Positions 8,303 to 17,557 are shown, counted from the first letter of the stretch. The stretch is DNA of 64,000 bases from Streptomyces sp. H27-H1 (GCF_026627445.1 NZ_JAPNLJ010000026.1:1-64000), one strand, 5' to 3'. Translations and numbers: made by a program. Notes: generated from the sequence alone by a model not told the origin.

Positions 8303-9073
8303 ATGGCCGACGATCTTCTGCGACTCACCGTGCTGGGCAGCGCCACGCCCTACCCCGCCGCCGACAACCCCTGCTCCGGCTACCTGCTCGAAGGCGGCGG
8401 TGCGCGGATCTGGGCGGACGCCGGCACCGGGACCCTGGGGCCACTGCAACAACACGTCGGGCTCGGCGAGTTGGATGCGATATGGATCTCACACCTGCAC
8501 GCCGACCACACGGCCGACCTGCTCACCGCGTACTACGGCCTGCTGTACGCGGACGTACGACGACCCTCGCCTCTCCCCCTCTACGGGCCGCCCGGCATCG
8601 CGGACCGGCTGGCCGCTTTCCTCACCAACGGCCCGGGCCCCAGCCCCGTCGAGGCCGCCTTCGCGGTCCACGAGCTCCACGACGGCCACCACGCGCGGGT
8701 CGGCGGGCTCCACCTGACCAGCCGGGCGGTTTCCCACGGCATGCCGGCCTTCGCCCTGCGTGCCTCGGCCGGGGGCGCGTCGCTGGTGTACTCCGGTGAT
8801 ACGGCGCCGTGTCCGGCCTTGACCCGCCTCGCCGAGGACTGCTCGCTCCTGCTGTGCGAAGCCGACAGCCCGGCCCACCCGGCCGGTGCCGAGCCCGTGC
8901 ACCACACCCCCGAGGAGGCCGGCGACACCGCGCGCGCCGCCCGCGCCGGACAGCTCGTCGTCACGCACGTGGGCCGGGAGCTGGCCCCGGCCGAGGCCGT
9001 CGCGCGCGCCGCCGCCCGCTACCCGGGACCGGTCGGCTACGCCGCGCCCGGCGCCGTCTTCACGATCGGGTAG
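8303..9073 (+). CDS. Metallo-beta-lactamase-fold hydrolase (RNase Z-like)
   Basis: A 256-residue MBL-fold protein. The metal-binding motif SHLHADHTADL (HxHxDH) lies at about residue 60, followed by SHGMPAF and YSGDTAP (later ligands), LLCEADS and VVTHVG. The overall plan is that of the RNase Z/ElaC-like and phosphodiesterase-type MBL proteins of actinobacteria. The start is the ATG at 8303, where the family N-terminus DLLRLTVLGSATP aligns; no strong ribosome site is visible, so it may be leaderless or expressed weakly. It is convergent with the LysR gene. The substrate is unknown. Confidence 0.85.
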   Translation: MADDLLRLTVLGSATPYPAADNPCSGYLLEGGGARIWADAGTGTLGPLQQHVGLGELDAIWISHLHADHTADLLTAYYGLLYADVRRPSPLPLYGPPGIADRLAAFLTNGPGPSPVEAAFAVHELHDGHHARVGGLHLTSRAVSHGMPAFALRASAGGASLVYSGDTAPCPALTRLAEDCSLLLCEADSPAHPAGAEPVHHTPEEAGDTARAARAGQLVVTHVGRELAPAEAVARAAARYPGPVGYAAPGAVFTIG

Positions 9074-9097
9074 GTCCCGGGCGCGGCGCCGGACCGG

Positions 9098-10012
9098 TCA
9101 GTGCTCCGGGAGACGGTCCGCCTCGCGGGTCAGGGCCGCCAGGACCGGAGCGATCAGCGGGTGAGCCCCGGCGCCGCGCCGGGTGGCGGCGAAGACGCGG
9201 CGGGTGGGCGCCGGACCGGACACCGGGCGGACCCGGACCTCCTTGAGGTCCATGCCGCGCAGCGCCGAACGCGGTACCAGGGCTACTCCGGCGCCGGCGC
9301 CGACCAGGGCCACCACGGCCCGGAAGTCGTCGGAGGAGTGCACCAACCGGGGCTGGAAGCCCGCTAGTTCGCAGGCGAGGAGCATCACGTCGTGGCAGGG
9401 GTTGCCAGGGTACTGGCCCACCCAGTCCGCATCGGAGAGATCGGCCAGGGACACCTCGGGCAGGTCGCCGAGCGGGTGCCCGGACGGGAGGACCGCGTCG
9501 AAGGGTTCGGCGTAGAGCGGGAGCACGGACAGCCGGCCGTCGGCGGCGCCCGGGGCGCCGCGGTACTCGACGGCCAGCGCCAGGTCCGCCTCCCCGTCGA
9601 GCAGGAGCAGCAGGCTCTGGTCGCCCTCCGCGTCCCGTACGCGCAGCCGGATCCCGGGGTGGTCCGCGGCGAGCCGGGTGATGGCCGGGGCGAGCACCTC
9701 GGCGATGCCGGTGGCGAAGGCGGCCACGGTGACCTCGCCCGCCGAGCCGCCCGCGTAGGCGGCGAGTTCCGCTTCCGCCCGCTCCAGCTGTGCGAGCACC
9801 TCGTGGGCGTGCCCGAGCAGGATCTCCCCGGCCGCGGTCAGCCGTACGCCGCGGCCGCTGCGGGTCAGCAGGGTGTGCCCCGTCTCCTGCTCCAGCGCCG
9901 CGAGCTGCTGGGACACGGCGGAGGGGGTGAGGTACAGCGCTGCGGCCGCGGCGGTCACCGTACGGTGGTCCGCCACGGCCCGCAGAATGCGCAGCCGGCG
10001 GGGGTCGATCAC
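9098..10012 (-). CDS. LysR-family transcriptional regulator
   Basis: A 304-residue LysR-type regulator. The HTH lies at residues 5-62 (LRILRAVADHRTVTAAAAALYLTP, cut: AVSQQLAALEQETG), with the effector domain behind (EVTVAAFATG, LPLYAEPFDAVLPSGHPL, GAGVALVPRSAL). The GTG at 10012 fits the family N-terminus (VIDPRRLRILR); longer starts would add an Ala/Gly/Pro tail. It lies downstream of kbl on the same strand, separated by about 165 bp, and may regulate that operon or the convergent hydrolase; the sequence does not decide. Confidence 0.9.
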   Translation of the reverse strand: MIDPRRLRILRAVADHRTVTAAAAALYLTPSAVSQQLAALEQETGHTLLTRSGRGVRLTAAGEILLGHAHEVLAQLERAEAELAAYAGGSAGEVTVAAFATGIAEVLAPAITRLAADHPGIRLRVRDAEGDQSLLLLLDGEADLALAVEYRGAPGAADGRLSVLPLYAEPFDAVLPSGHPLGDLPEVSLADLSDADWVGQYPGNPCHDVMLLACELAGFQPRLVHSSDDFRAVVALVGAGAGVALVPRSALRGMDLKEVRVRPVSGPAPTRRVFAATRRGAGAHPLIAPVLAALTREADRLPEH

Positions 10013-10178
10013 CCCGCCATTCTCGCAGGCCGGGCGGGGGTGCCCGCCAGCGGCCGCGGGGCCGGCCGCGGGGCCCGGCCGGTGGCCTCCGCAGGCCCGC
10101 ACCGGCCGGCGCGGTCCCGGAGGCGGGCGCCGGTGTCCGGGATCCCAGGACCCGCGCCGGGCCCGGTGGCCGGGTGGG

Positions 10179-11399
10179 TCAGGCCGCGGAGCCCGCCTGG
10201 GCCGCCAGCGCCGAGCGGGCGTCGACGAAGGCCGCGATCGCGCGTTCCACGTCGGCCGTCGAATGGGCGGCCGAGAGCTGGACGCGGATCCGCGCCGCGC
10301 CCATCGGCACCACCGGGTAGGAGAAGCCGATCACGTAGACCCCGCGCTCCAGCAGCAGATCCGCCATCTTGGCCGCCTCCGCCGCGTCGCCGATCATCAC
10401 GGGGGCGATGGCGTGGTCGCCGGGCAGGATCTCGAAGCCGGCCTCGGTCATCTTCGTACGGAAGAGCGCGGTGTTGGCGGCCAGCCGCTCGCGCAGGTCG
10501 TCGGCCGACTCCAGCAGGTCGAGCACCTTGAGGGAGGCCGCCGCGATGACCGGGGCGAGGGAGTTGGAGAAGAGGTACGGGCGCGAGCGCTGGCGCAGCA
10601 GCTCGACGATCTCGGTGCGCGCCGCGACGTAGCCGCCGGAGGCCCCGCCCAGCGCCTTGCCGAGGGTGCCGGTGATGATGTCCACGCGGTCCATGACCCC
10701 GTGCAGTTCCGGGGTGCCGCGGCCGCCGGGGCCGACGAAGCCGACGGCGTGCGAGTCGTCGACCATGACCATGGCGTCGTAGCGGTCCGCGAGGTCGCAG
10801 ATCTCGGCGAGCGGGGCGACGTAGCCGTCCATGGAGAACACGCCGTCGGTGACGATGAGGCGGCGCCGGGCGTCCTGCGACTCCTTGAGCCGGGTCTCCA
10901 GCTCGGCGAGGTCGCGGTTGGCGTACCGCAGGCGGCGGGCCTTGGAGAGGCGGATGCCGTCGATGATCGAGGCGTGGTTGAGGGCGTCGGAGATCACCGC
11001 GTCCTCGGGGCCGAGGATGGTCTCGAAGACTCCGCCGTTGGCGTCGAAGCAGGAGGAGTAGAGGATCGTGTCCTCCTGGCCGAGGAAGGCGGAGAGCCGC
11101 GCCTCCAGCTCCTTGTGCACCTCCTGCGTACCGCAGATGAAACGCACGGAGGCCATGCCGTAGCCCCAGCGGTCCAGGGCCTCCTTCGCGGCGGTGACGA
11201 CCTCGGGGTGGTCGGCGAGGCCGAGGTAGTTGTTGGCGCAGAAGTTGAGCACCTCGCCAACCGCGCTGCCGGCGCCGCCCGAGGTCACCGCGACGGCGGC
11301 GTTCTGCGGGGTGCCGATGACGCGCTCGGGCTTGTGCAGACCCGCGGCGCGGATCTCGTCGAGGGTCGTACGGATGTCCGCGCGGACGGTCTCGAACAT
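10179..11399 (-). CDS. kbl: Glycine C-acetyltransferase (2-amino-3-ketobutyrate CoA ligase)
   Basis: PLP-dependent alpha-oxoamine synthase of 406 residues. It converts 2-amino-3-ketobutyrate and CoA to glycine and acetyl-CoA, the second step of threonine breakdown. Family features: NNYLGLADHP, ASVRFICGTQ, DALNHASIIDG, VMVDDSHAVGFVG and the PLP-lysine motif TGTLGKALGG; the length matches E. coli Kbl (398). It follows tdh on the same strand across a 157-bp gap that contains a 13-bp-stem hairpin, so expression relative to tdh may be reduced. The assignment is firm because of the pairing with threonine dehydrogenase. Confidence 0.95.
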   Translation of the reverse strand: MFETVRADIRTTLDEIRAAGLHKPERVIGTPQNAAVAVTSGGAGSAVGEVLNFCANNYLGLADHPEVVTAAKEALDRWGYGMASVRFICGTQEVHKELEARLSAFLGQEDTILYSSCFDANGGVFETILGPEDAVISDALNHASIIDGIRLSKARRLRYANRDLAELETRLKESQDARRRLIVTDGVFSMDGYVAPLAEICDLADRYDAMVMVDDSHAVGFVGPGGRGTPELHGVMDRVDIITGTLGKALGGASGGYVAARTEIVELLRQRSRPYLFSNSLAPVIAAASLKVLDLLESADDLRERLAANTALFRTKMTEAGFEILPGDHAIAPVMIGDAAEAAKMADLLLERGVYVIGFSYPVVPMGAARIRVQLSAAHSTADVERAIAAFVDARSALAAQAGSAA

Positions 11400-11438
11400 G
11401 TGCGGTGCTCTCTTTCTCCTGGTGCGGCGGAGGGAGGG

Positions 11439-11477
11439 GGCCGGGCCCCGCGGAGGGGGGTGGTGCGGGGCCCGGCC
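11439..11477. terminator. Hairpin between tdh and kbl
   Basis: Arms GGCCGGGCCCCGC (11439-11451) and GCGGGGCCCGGCC (11465-11477) pair perfectly over 13 bp with a 13-nt loop. It has no U-tract, as is usual in Streptomyces. Placed between tdh and kbl, it could attenuate read-through or stabilise the tdh transcript. Confidence 0.55.
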
Positions 11478-11556
11478 GGAGGGAAATGGTCTGTGGGGCT
11501 GAACGCCAGGGCGCCCGTGCCCGAGCTGTTGCGCCCGAGCGGCTGCGCCCGGACTG

Positions 11557-12588
11557 CTACGCCTGGGTCCAGTCCAGGATGATCTTGCCGCTGCGGGCGG
11601 TGGCCGCCTCGTCGAACGCGGCCTCGAAGTCCCCGTAGGCGTACCGGCCGGTGATGACGGGGCTGAGGTCGAGCCCGCCCTCCAGCAGCACGGTCATCGC
11701 GTACCAGGTCTCGAACATCTCGCGGCCGTAGATGCCCTTGATCGTGATCATCGAGGTGACGACCTTGGCCCAGTCGACGGCGAAGTCCTGCGCCGGCAGG
11801 CCGAGCATGGCGATCCGGCCACCGTGCGTCATGTTGTCGATCATGTCCCGCATGGCCTCGCCGCGGCCGGACATCTCCAGGCCGATGTCGAAGCCCTCGC
11901 GCAGGCCGAGTTGGGCCTGCGCGTCGGCGATCGTCGCCTTCGAGACGTCGAGCGCGAGCGTGGCGCCGGCCTTGCGGGCGATCTCCAGGCGCTCGGGGCT
12001 GACGTCGGTGATGACCACGTTGCGCGCTCCCGCGTGCCGGGCCACGGCCGCCGCCATGATCCCGATCGGGCCCGCGCCGGTGATCAGTACGTCCTCGCCG
12101 ACCAGCGGAAAGGAGAGCGCGGTGTGCACGGCGTTGCCGAACGGGTCGAAGATCGCCGCGACATCGAGGTCCACCTTCGTGCGGTGCACCCACACGTTCT
12201 GCGCGGGCAGCACCACGTACTCGGCGAAGGCCCCGTCGCGGCCCACCCCGAGACCGATCGTGCTGCGGCACAGGTGGCGGCGCCCGGCCAGGCAGTTGCG
12301 GCACTTCCCGCACACCAGGTGGCCCTCGCCGCTGACCAGCGCGCCGATCTCGATGTCCGACACCTCGGAGCCGAACGCGGCCACCTCGCCGACGAACTCG
12401 TGGCCGAGCACGAGGGGGGTCTTGACGGCGCCCTGTGCCCAGCCGTCCCAGGAGCGGATGTGCAGGTCGGTCCCGCAGATGCCGGTGCGCAGCACCCTGA
12501 TCAGCACGTCGCCGGAGCCGTACTCGGGCTCGGGAACGTCCATGAGCCACAGCCCGGGCTCGGCCTTGTGCTTGACGAGTGCCTTCAT
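11557..12588 (-). CDS. tdh: L-threonine 3-dehydrogenase
   Basis: Zinc and NAD-dependent MDR dehydrogenase of 343 residues that oxidises threonine to 2-amino-3-ketobutyrate. Seen: catalytic zinc Cys38 in RTGICGTDLH, GHEFVGEV, the structural zinc cluster CGKCRNCLAGRRHLC, the NAD-binding GAGPIGIMAA, and the Tdh-specific DPFGNAVHTAL. The ATG at 12588 is preferred to a site 72 bases upstream because the family starts MKALVK there and GGAG precedes it. Kbl follows downstream, completing the threonine-to-glycine route. Confidence 0.95.
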   Translation of the reverse strand: MKALVKHKAEPGLWLMDVPEPEYGSGDVLIRVLRTGICGTDLHIRSWDGWAQGAVKTPLVLGHEFVGEVAAFGSEVSDIEIGALVSGEGHLVCGKCRNCLAGRRHLCRSTIGLGVGRDGAFAEYVVLPAQNVWVHRTKVDLDVAAIFDPFGNAVHTALSFPLVGEDVLITGAGPIGIMAAAVARHAGARNVVITDVSPERLEIARKAGATLALDVSKATIADAQAQLGLREGFDIGLEMSGRGEAMRDMIDNMTHGGRIAMLGLPAQDFAVDWAKVVTSMITIKGIYGREMFETWYAMTVLLEGGLDLSPVITGRYAYGDFEAAFDEAATARSGKIILDWTQA

Positions 12589-12796
12589 GGGCGTGGCTCC
12601 AGGCATGCGGAAGGAAGCGCTACGGGGCGTGCGGGCCGGGCAGCGTTCGGACAGCACCAATCTGCCGACCCGCGGGGTGATCAGTCCATCGAGACTTTCT
12701 TAAGCGGGTCGACAGCCCAGCTTCACGCCTATGCTCCTCGGGTGTCGGGCAGGGGCCGGGGAGCGCTCCGAGCCGGAAATGGGGAGGTGGGGGGGC

Positions 12797-13708
12797 GTGC
12801 CGAGTCTGCGCAGCAAGGCACTTTCGGTCGCGCTGATCGCGGCGGGACGGCGAAGACGGTTCGCAAGCGCCGAGGCGGTCCACACCCGGGTGGCCGAATC
12901 GGCGCGGCGCCCGGCGTCGCACGTTCCCCCGCGTTCGCTGGGCCGGGTCGCGGAGGTCTCGCGGACCTACGTGGGGGCCTGGCCGGTCTACGAGGTATCG
13001 CCGCTCGGAGTGGAGCCGGTCGCCCGGGTGCTGTACGTGCACGGCGGCGGGTACATCAACGAACTGGTCCGGCCGCACTGGTCGATGATCCGGACCCTGG
13101 TCACGCGGGCGCACGCCCGGGTCGTCGTACCGGCGTACATCCTGGCCCCGCGCGGCACCGCCGACCGGACCGTCCCGGTCGCCGCCGACCTCCTCAGCGG
13201 CCTCATCGCGAGCGGGGGCGCCGGCGGCACCGTGCTCCTCGGGGATTCGGCGGGCGGCGGGCTGGCGCTGGCCGCCGCGCAGCGGCTGCGCGACCGCAGC
13301 GGAGCGCAGCCGTCCCGGATCGTGTTGATCTCGCCCTGGCTGGACCTGTCCATGAGCCACCCCGACCAGGCCGCCATCGAGGCGGGCGACCCGATGCTGG
13401 CCCGCCCCGGACTGCGGGAGGCCGGGCGGCTGTACGCGGGCAACCTGGCGGCCGACGACCCCCGGGTGAGCCCCCTGCACGGCTCGTTCGCGGGGCTGGC
13501 CCCGATGACGGTGTTCACGGGCACCCGGGACGTCCTGACGACCGACAGCCGCGAACTGCTGACCCGGGCGCGGGCGGCCGGCGCCGAAGTGGAGTTCATC
13601 GAGGAGCCGGGGCTGCCGCACGGCTACCCGCTGATGCCGGTCCCCGAGGGCAGGGCGGCCCGCGACCGGATCGTGGAACTGGTCCGCGCGGCGGCGGCCG
13701 AGGTCTGA
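12797..13708 (+). CDS. Alpha/beta hydrolase, HSL-type esterase
   Basis: A 303-residue carboxylesterase of the hormone-sensitive-lipase family (Abhydrolase_3). The oxyanion motif HGGGYINE, nucleophile elbow GDSAGGGLAL, acidic residue in GTRDVLTTD and catalytic His in LPHGYPL are in order and spaced as expected. The start is the GTG at 12797, behind a GGGAGG-type site; the preceding in-frame ATG is less well placed. It is divergent from tdh across about 210 bp. The substrate is unknown. Confidence 0.88.
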   Translation: MPSLRSKALSVALIAAGRRRRFASAEAVHTRVAESARRPASHVPPRSLGRVAEVSRTYVGAWPVYEVSPLGVEPVARVLYVHGGGYINELVRPHWSMIRTLVTRAHARVVVPAYILAPRGTADRTVPVAADLLSGLIASGGAGGTVLLGDSAGGGLALAAAQRLRDRSGAQPSRIVLISPWLDLSMSHPDQAAIEAGDPMLARPGLREAGRLYAGNLAADDPRVSPLHGSFAGLAPMTVFTGTRDVLTTDSRELLTRARAAGAEVEFIEEPGLPHGYPLMPVPEGRAARDRIVELVRAAAAEV

Positions 13709-13844
13709 GGCGCCGCGGGACGGGGCCTCGCGGCGGCTCGGACCGGCCGCAGGGTCGGCTGGTCCCCGCCGCGGCCGGCCGGACGCCCGCTTGCTCGGGC
13801 TCGGCCGACGGGGCGGATCCGATGCCCGTGCCCACGGGCTGGGT

Positions 13845-14564
13845 TCAGGCTGCGACGCAGTTCATCAGGGAGCCGACGGGGGCCGTGCGGTAGCGGGCCC
13901 AGTACGTCTCGTCCCGGGTCGCGCACGCGGGCGGGGTCCGGGTCGGCTGCCAGGCCACGGTGGCGAAGCCGGCGTCGGCGGCGGCCTCGGCGAAGTCGGC
14001 GTGGGCCCATTCCCGGCATTCGAAGGGGACCGGCGGGTCGGTTTCCAGCCGGGCCCGCAGCAGCGGGGCGTCGCCGCCGGGCGAGCGCTCGACGACGCTG
14101 ATGCCGTACGGCTTCCAGTCCGCGTAGGGGAAAGCCCCCGGGTTCGGCACGATGGCGAGGAGCCGGCCGCCGGGGCGCAGGTTGGCGCGTACGGCGCGGA
14201 ACATGGCGTGCAGGGCGATCCGGTCGTGGGCCTGGTTGAACAGGTACACGGCGGTGGCCAGGTCGAACGGCCCGAGCGCCGGCATGCCGGCCGCCGCGTC
14301 CGCGACGACGTACTCGACGGCGTGCGCGAGATCGGCGCCGCTCTCCCGCGCCCGGCGAATGCGCTCGGGGCAGCTGTCGACGCCCACCGTCCTGCGGGCC
14401 CCGCCGCTCGCCAGCAACCGGGTGATGCTGCCGTGGCCGCAGGCCAGGTCGAGGGTGTCGAGGCCGCGGACACCCCCGAGTGCGTCCAGGGCCGTGCTCA
14501 GGGTGAAGGCGTCGGCGACCGAGAAGGCCGGCGGGGGCGTTGACGTGTCGTACTGCTGTCGCAT
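13845..14564 (-). CDS. Class I SAM-dependent methyltransferase
   Basis: A 239-residue Rossmann-fold methyltransferase. SAM-binding motif I is LDTLDLACGHGSITRLL (about residues 38-54), followed by VGVDSCPERIRRAR (motif II) and FDLATAVYLFNQA (motif IV). It resembles the small-molecule methyltransferases of Streptomyces secondary metabolism, but there is no pathway next to it and the acceptor is unknown. The ATG at 14564 is taken as start since MRQQYD begins the aligned part. It is convergent with the esterase. Confidence 0.85.
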   Translation of the reverse strand: MRQQYDTSTPPPAFSVADAFTLSTALDALGGVRGLDTLDLACGHGSITRLLASGGARRTVGVDSCPERIRRARESGADLAHAVEYVVADAAAGMPALGPFDLATAVYLFNQAHDRIALHAMFRAVRANLRPGGRLLAIVPNPGAFPYADWKPYGISVVERSPGGDAPLLRARLETDPPVPFECREWAHADFAEAAADAGFATVAWQPTRTPPACATRDETYWARYRTAPVGSLMNCVAA

Positions 14565-14681
14565 GTCCGCAAGCCTTCCCTGACGGTGGCCCCGGGGGCG
14601 GTCCACGCGTCGGACCTCCCCCGCAAGGGTGAGGGCGATCGGGTGAGTCCGTACGGCGTACGGGGCTACGGGACCAGGGAG

Positions 14682-15119
14682 CTACGGGGCGGGGCGGCCC
14701 GAACCCTCACCGCGCGGTACCGGGGTCAGAGCGACCAGGGCCGTCCTCGAGGATCCGGCGGACCCGTCGGGGCAGGTCGTCCCGCATCCGCGTGAGGCGA
14801 AGAAGCAGCCCGAGCAGTCCGGGGCCCCGATCTCCTCGCGGCGGAGCCGGCCCTTGCGGACCCAGTACGCGGCCAGGTCGGCCGCCTCGGCCCGGTCGAT
14901 GCCCAGCCGGTCGGCGATCTGCGCGAGACCCTCGCCGGGGGCGGCCTCCTCGAAGGCGCGCAGCAGCCGGCGCAGCATGCCGGACCCGGTGCCTGCGCCG
15001 GACCCGGTGCCTGCGCCGGTCCCGCCGGTCCGTCCGGTCACACCCGTCCATCCGATTCCGCCGGTCCATCCGATTCCGCCGGTCCATCCGGCTCCGCCGG
15101 CCCATCCGGTTCCGCTCAC
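14682..15119 (-). CDS. FeoC-like protein with Cys cluster
   Basis: A 145-residue third member of the ferrous iron operon. Its GTG overlaps the feoB stop as GTGA. After a Gly/Thr/Trp-rich N-terminal linker of about 48 residues (GWTGGI repeats), a FeoC-type winged helix begins at MLRRLLRAFEEA and covers LAQIADRLGIDRAEAADLAAYWVRKGRL. It is followed by CSGCFFASRGCGTTC, four Cys that could bind a [4Fe-4S] cluster as in other FeoC proteins. The linker is encoded by 18-bp tandem repeats and is probably variable. It likely regulates FeoB stability or activity in response to oxygen or iron. Confidence 0.8.
   Translation of the reverse strand: MSGTGWAGGAGWTGGIGWTGGIGWTGVTGRTGGTGAGTGSGAGTGSGMLRRLLRAFEEAAPGEGLAQIADRLGIDRAEAADLAAYWVRKGRLRREEIGAPDCSGCFFASRGCGTTCPDGSAGSSRTALVALTPVPRGEGSGRPAP
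15048..15115. repeat. 18-bp tandem repeats in feoC
   Basis: Four head-to-tail units of CCATCCGATTCCGCCGGT: 15048-15065 and 15066-15083 identical, 15084-15101 diverged, 15102-15115 partial. They encode GWTGGI-type repeats on the minus strand. A second 18-bp repeat (AGTGSG-coding) lies just downstream in the same linker. They are likely prone to slippage in multiples of six codons. Confidence 0.85.
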
Positions 15120-17311
15120 CACATCAGCCTCGCGATCTGGAAGACGCCGACGGCCAGCAGCCAGGCCGCCGCGAGTTGGATGCCGAAGCCGATGACGGTC
15201 AGCCGGGTGCCGATCTCTGCCCGCTGCGCGGCCAGGGTGGCCATGCACGGGGTGTAGGCGAGGATGAAGACGAGGAAGGCGAGCGCGGCCGCCCGCTGGT
15301 GTCCGCCGGAGGATTCCTCGAAGGTGGCGTGCAGGCGCGCGGTGAGCCTGGGGTCGCCGCCCTCCTCGGCCGAGTAGGTCTGGGCGAGGGTGGAGATCAC
15401 GCCCTCCTTGGCGATCAGCCCGGTGCCGAGCGCGGCCGTGGCGTGCCAGTCGCCGAAGCCGGCCGGGGCGACGAGGGACGCCGTCCCGCGGGTCACCGCG
15501 CCGAAGACGCTCTGTTCGACGTCCACCTTGCCGAAGCCGCCGTGGCCGGCGCCCGCCGGGACGGCCATCAGCAGCCAGACGGCCGCGGCGGTGGCCACGA
15601 TGATGCCGCCGGCCGTGCGCAGGAACGCCGTGAGCTTCTGCCAGACCTGGGCGCCGGTGACGCGCACGGTGGGCAGCCGGTACGGGGGCAGTTCCAGGAC
15701 GAGCGGTTCCTCCTTCATGTCCTTGAACAGCAGGGGTCGCAGGATCAGGCCCATGACGATCACCAGCAGCACGGAGGCGACGTAGAGGAAGAAGACGACG
15801 GTGCCGGAGTTCGAGCCGAAGAAGACGTCCGCGATCATCACGTAGACGGCGAGGCGGGCGGTGCAGCTCATGTACGGGATGAGCAGGCCGACGAGCAGCC
15901 GGTGCGAGCGGCGGTTGAGGATCCGGGTCCCGGCGAGGGCGGGGACGTTGCAGCCGAAGCCGACGACGAGCGGCAGGAAGGCCCGGCCGGGCAGCCTCAG
16001 GGTCCGCATCAGGCGGTCGGCGACGAACGCGGCGCGGGCGAAGTAGCCGGAGTCCTCCAGCAGGGCCAGCAGCAGGAACATGATGATCATCAGCGGGACG
16101 AAGGTGAGCAGCTGGCCCACCCCGTTGATCAGGCCGTCCACCAGCAGCCCGGTCAGCCAGCCGGGCGCGTGGACGGCTTCCAGGAGCCGGTCGGCGCCCC
16201 CGCTCACGGGCCCGGAGACGAAGGCCCCGAGGCCGTCCTGGAGGGGCTTGGCCAGGACGGTGGTGGCCTGGAAGACACCCCACATGACAGCGAGGAAGAA
16301 CGGTATGCCGAATCCGCGGGACAGCAGCAGCCGGTCCACCCGGTCGGTGAGGGTGGGCCGGGCCCCGGCCGGGCGGGGCGCCGCGCGTTCGATGACGGCG
16401 TGTGCCCAGGCGTAGCGGGCTTCGGCCACGAGCAGTTCGGCGTCGGTGTCGGAGCCTGCACCCTCGGTCCCGCCGCCTTCCGCCCCGGCGCCTTCCGCCC
16501 CGGCGCCCTCCGTCCCGCCGCCCTCCGTCCCGCTGCCGTCGGCCGTCGCGGCGAGGCGGTCCGCCGCGGCACGGGCCCGCTCGGCCAGCTCCGCCGGAAC
16601 CTCCGGCGGCTCCTCCCCGCAGAGGAGGCTGACGGCCAGCCACCGCGCGGGGTGCGGGGTCCGCCCGCCGGCCTCCGCGGCGAGGGCCGCCAGTTCGGCG
16701 GCCACGGGCGAACCCGCCACCCAGGCGGAAGTCCGCCCGTGCGGGGGCGCTGCGGGGGCCAGGGCGTCACCGACAGCTTCGGCGAGTAGCTCCAGCCCGG
16801 TCCCGGAGCGTCCCCCCACCGCTACGACGGGCAGCGCGAGCTCGCGGGCCAACGCCTCCGGGCCGGGGGGCGCGCCGCGCCGGGCGGCGACGTCGGTCAT
16901 GGTGAGCGCGACCACGAGGGGGATGTCCGTGTCGAGGATCTGCGAGAGCAGGTACAGGTTGCGGGCCGGGTTGGCCGCGTCGAGGGCGAAGACCACCGCG
17001 TCGGGTCGCTCCCCCGCCGGCGCGGTCAGCACGTCGCGCACCAGCGCCTCGTCCGGGGAGTCGGGCAGCAGGCTGTAGGAGCCGGGCAGGTCGGCGAGGC
17101 GCAGCCGGCGACCGCTCGCGGTGCGCCAGTCGCCCTGGGCGACGGAGACGGTCTTGCCCGGCCAGTTGCCGACGCGCTGGTGGGCGCCGGTGAGGGCGTT
17201 GAAGAGGGTCGACTTGCCGACATTGGGATTGCCGACGATGGCGACGAACGGCGCGCCCGTCCGCCGCTCCGCCGTGGCGGTCGCACCGCCCCCGGCGGCG
17301 TGACAGCTCAT
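15116..17311 (-). CDS. feoB: Ferrous iron transporter FeoB
   Basis: GTP-gated ferrous iron permease of 731 residues. The N-terminal G domain has GNPNVGKST (G1, residues 27-35), DLPGSYSL (G3) and a degenerate G4 at LTMTDVA. An acidic Gly/Glu/Thr-rich linker (about 260-295) of near-perfect 5-residue repeats (GTEGA/GAEGA) joins it to the membrane domain. That domain shows the FeoB signatures PFFLAVMWGVF, GVGQLLTFVPL, GFGCNVPA, MSCTARL and a second Gate domain. Its ATG overlaps the feoA stop (ATGA), and the feoC start overlaps its own stop. Iron-dependent repression is likely through the box upstream of feoA. Confidence 0.96.
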   Translation of the reverse strand: MSCHAAGGGATATAERRTGAPFVAIVGNPNVGKSTLFNALTGAHQRVGNWPGKTVSVAQGDWRTASGRRLRLADLPGSYSLLPDSPDEALVRDVLTAPAGERPDAVVFALDAANPARNLYLLSQILDTDIPLVVALTMTDVAARRGAPPGPEALARELALPVVAVGGRSGTGLELLAEAVGDALAPAAPPHGRTSAWVAGSPVAAELAALAAEAGGRTPHPARWLAVSLLCGEEPPEVPAELAERARAAADRLAATADGSGTEGGGTEGAGAEGAGAEGGGTEGAGSDTDAELLVAEARYAWAHAVIERAAPRPAGARPTLTDRVDRLLLSRGFGIPFFLAVMWGVFQATTVLAKPLQDGLGAFVSGPVSGGADRLLEAVHAPGWLTGLLVDGLINGVGQLLTFVPLMIIMFLLLALLEDSGYFARAAFVADRLMRTLRLPGRAFLPLVVGFGCNVPALAGTRILNRRSHRLLVGLLIPYMSCTARLAVYVMIADVFFGSNSGTVVFFLYVASVLLVIVMGLILRPLLFKDMKEEPLVLELPPYRLPTVRVTGAQVWQKLTAFLRTAGGIIVATAAAVWLLMAVPAGAGHGGFGKVDVEQSVFGAVTRGTASLVAPAGFGDWHATAALGTGLIAKEGVISTLAQTYSAEEGGDPRLTARLHATFEESSGGHQRAAALAFLVFILAYTPCMATLAAQRAEIGTRLTVIGFGIQLAAAWLLAVGVFQIARLMW

Positions 17312-17535
17312 CGCGCACACCTCAGCCGGCCGGCGGTACGGGAATCCAGCGCGACCCGGGTGTCACCGAGCCCTACGAGCAGGCCTCCGGTGGCGCCCCG
17401 GGCGATCACGGTGACGTCCGCGCCCGGCACGAAGCCGAACTCGAGGAGCCTGCGCCGGCTCCCGCCTGCCTGACCGGGGCCGATCCCCGTGATGCGTACG
17501 GTCGTCCCGGGACGGCTGTCGATGAGCGACGGCAC
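17308..17535 (-). CDS. feoA: Ferrous iron transport protein FeoA
   Basis: A small SH3-like protein of 75 residues (family usually 75-85) that works with FeoB at the membrane. The FeoA pattern is clear: TTVRITGIGPGQ, RRRLLEFGFVPGADVTVIAR and VGLGDTRVALD. The start is the GTG at 17535, preceded by AAGGAGGT at good spacing. It is the first gene of feoABC and lies just downstream of a DtxR-type iron box. Confidence 0.95.
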   Translation of the reverse strand: MPSLIDSRPGTTVRITGIGPGQAGGSRRRLLEFGFVPGADVTVIARGATGGLLVGLGDTRVALDSRTAGRLRCAR

Positions 17536-17557
17536 CGGACCTCCTTCTTCGGCTCCA

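Noticed and set aside
15048..15115. CRISPR-like array of 18-bp repeats
   Set aside because: Repeats are contiguous with no spacers and lie in frame within feoC.
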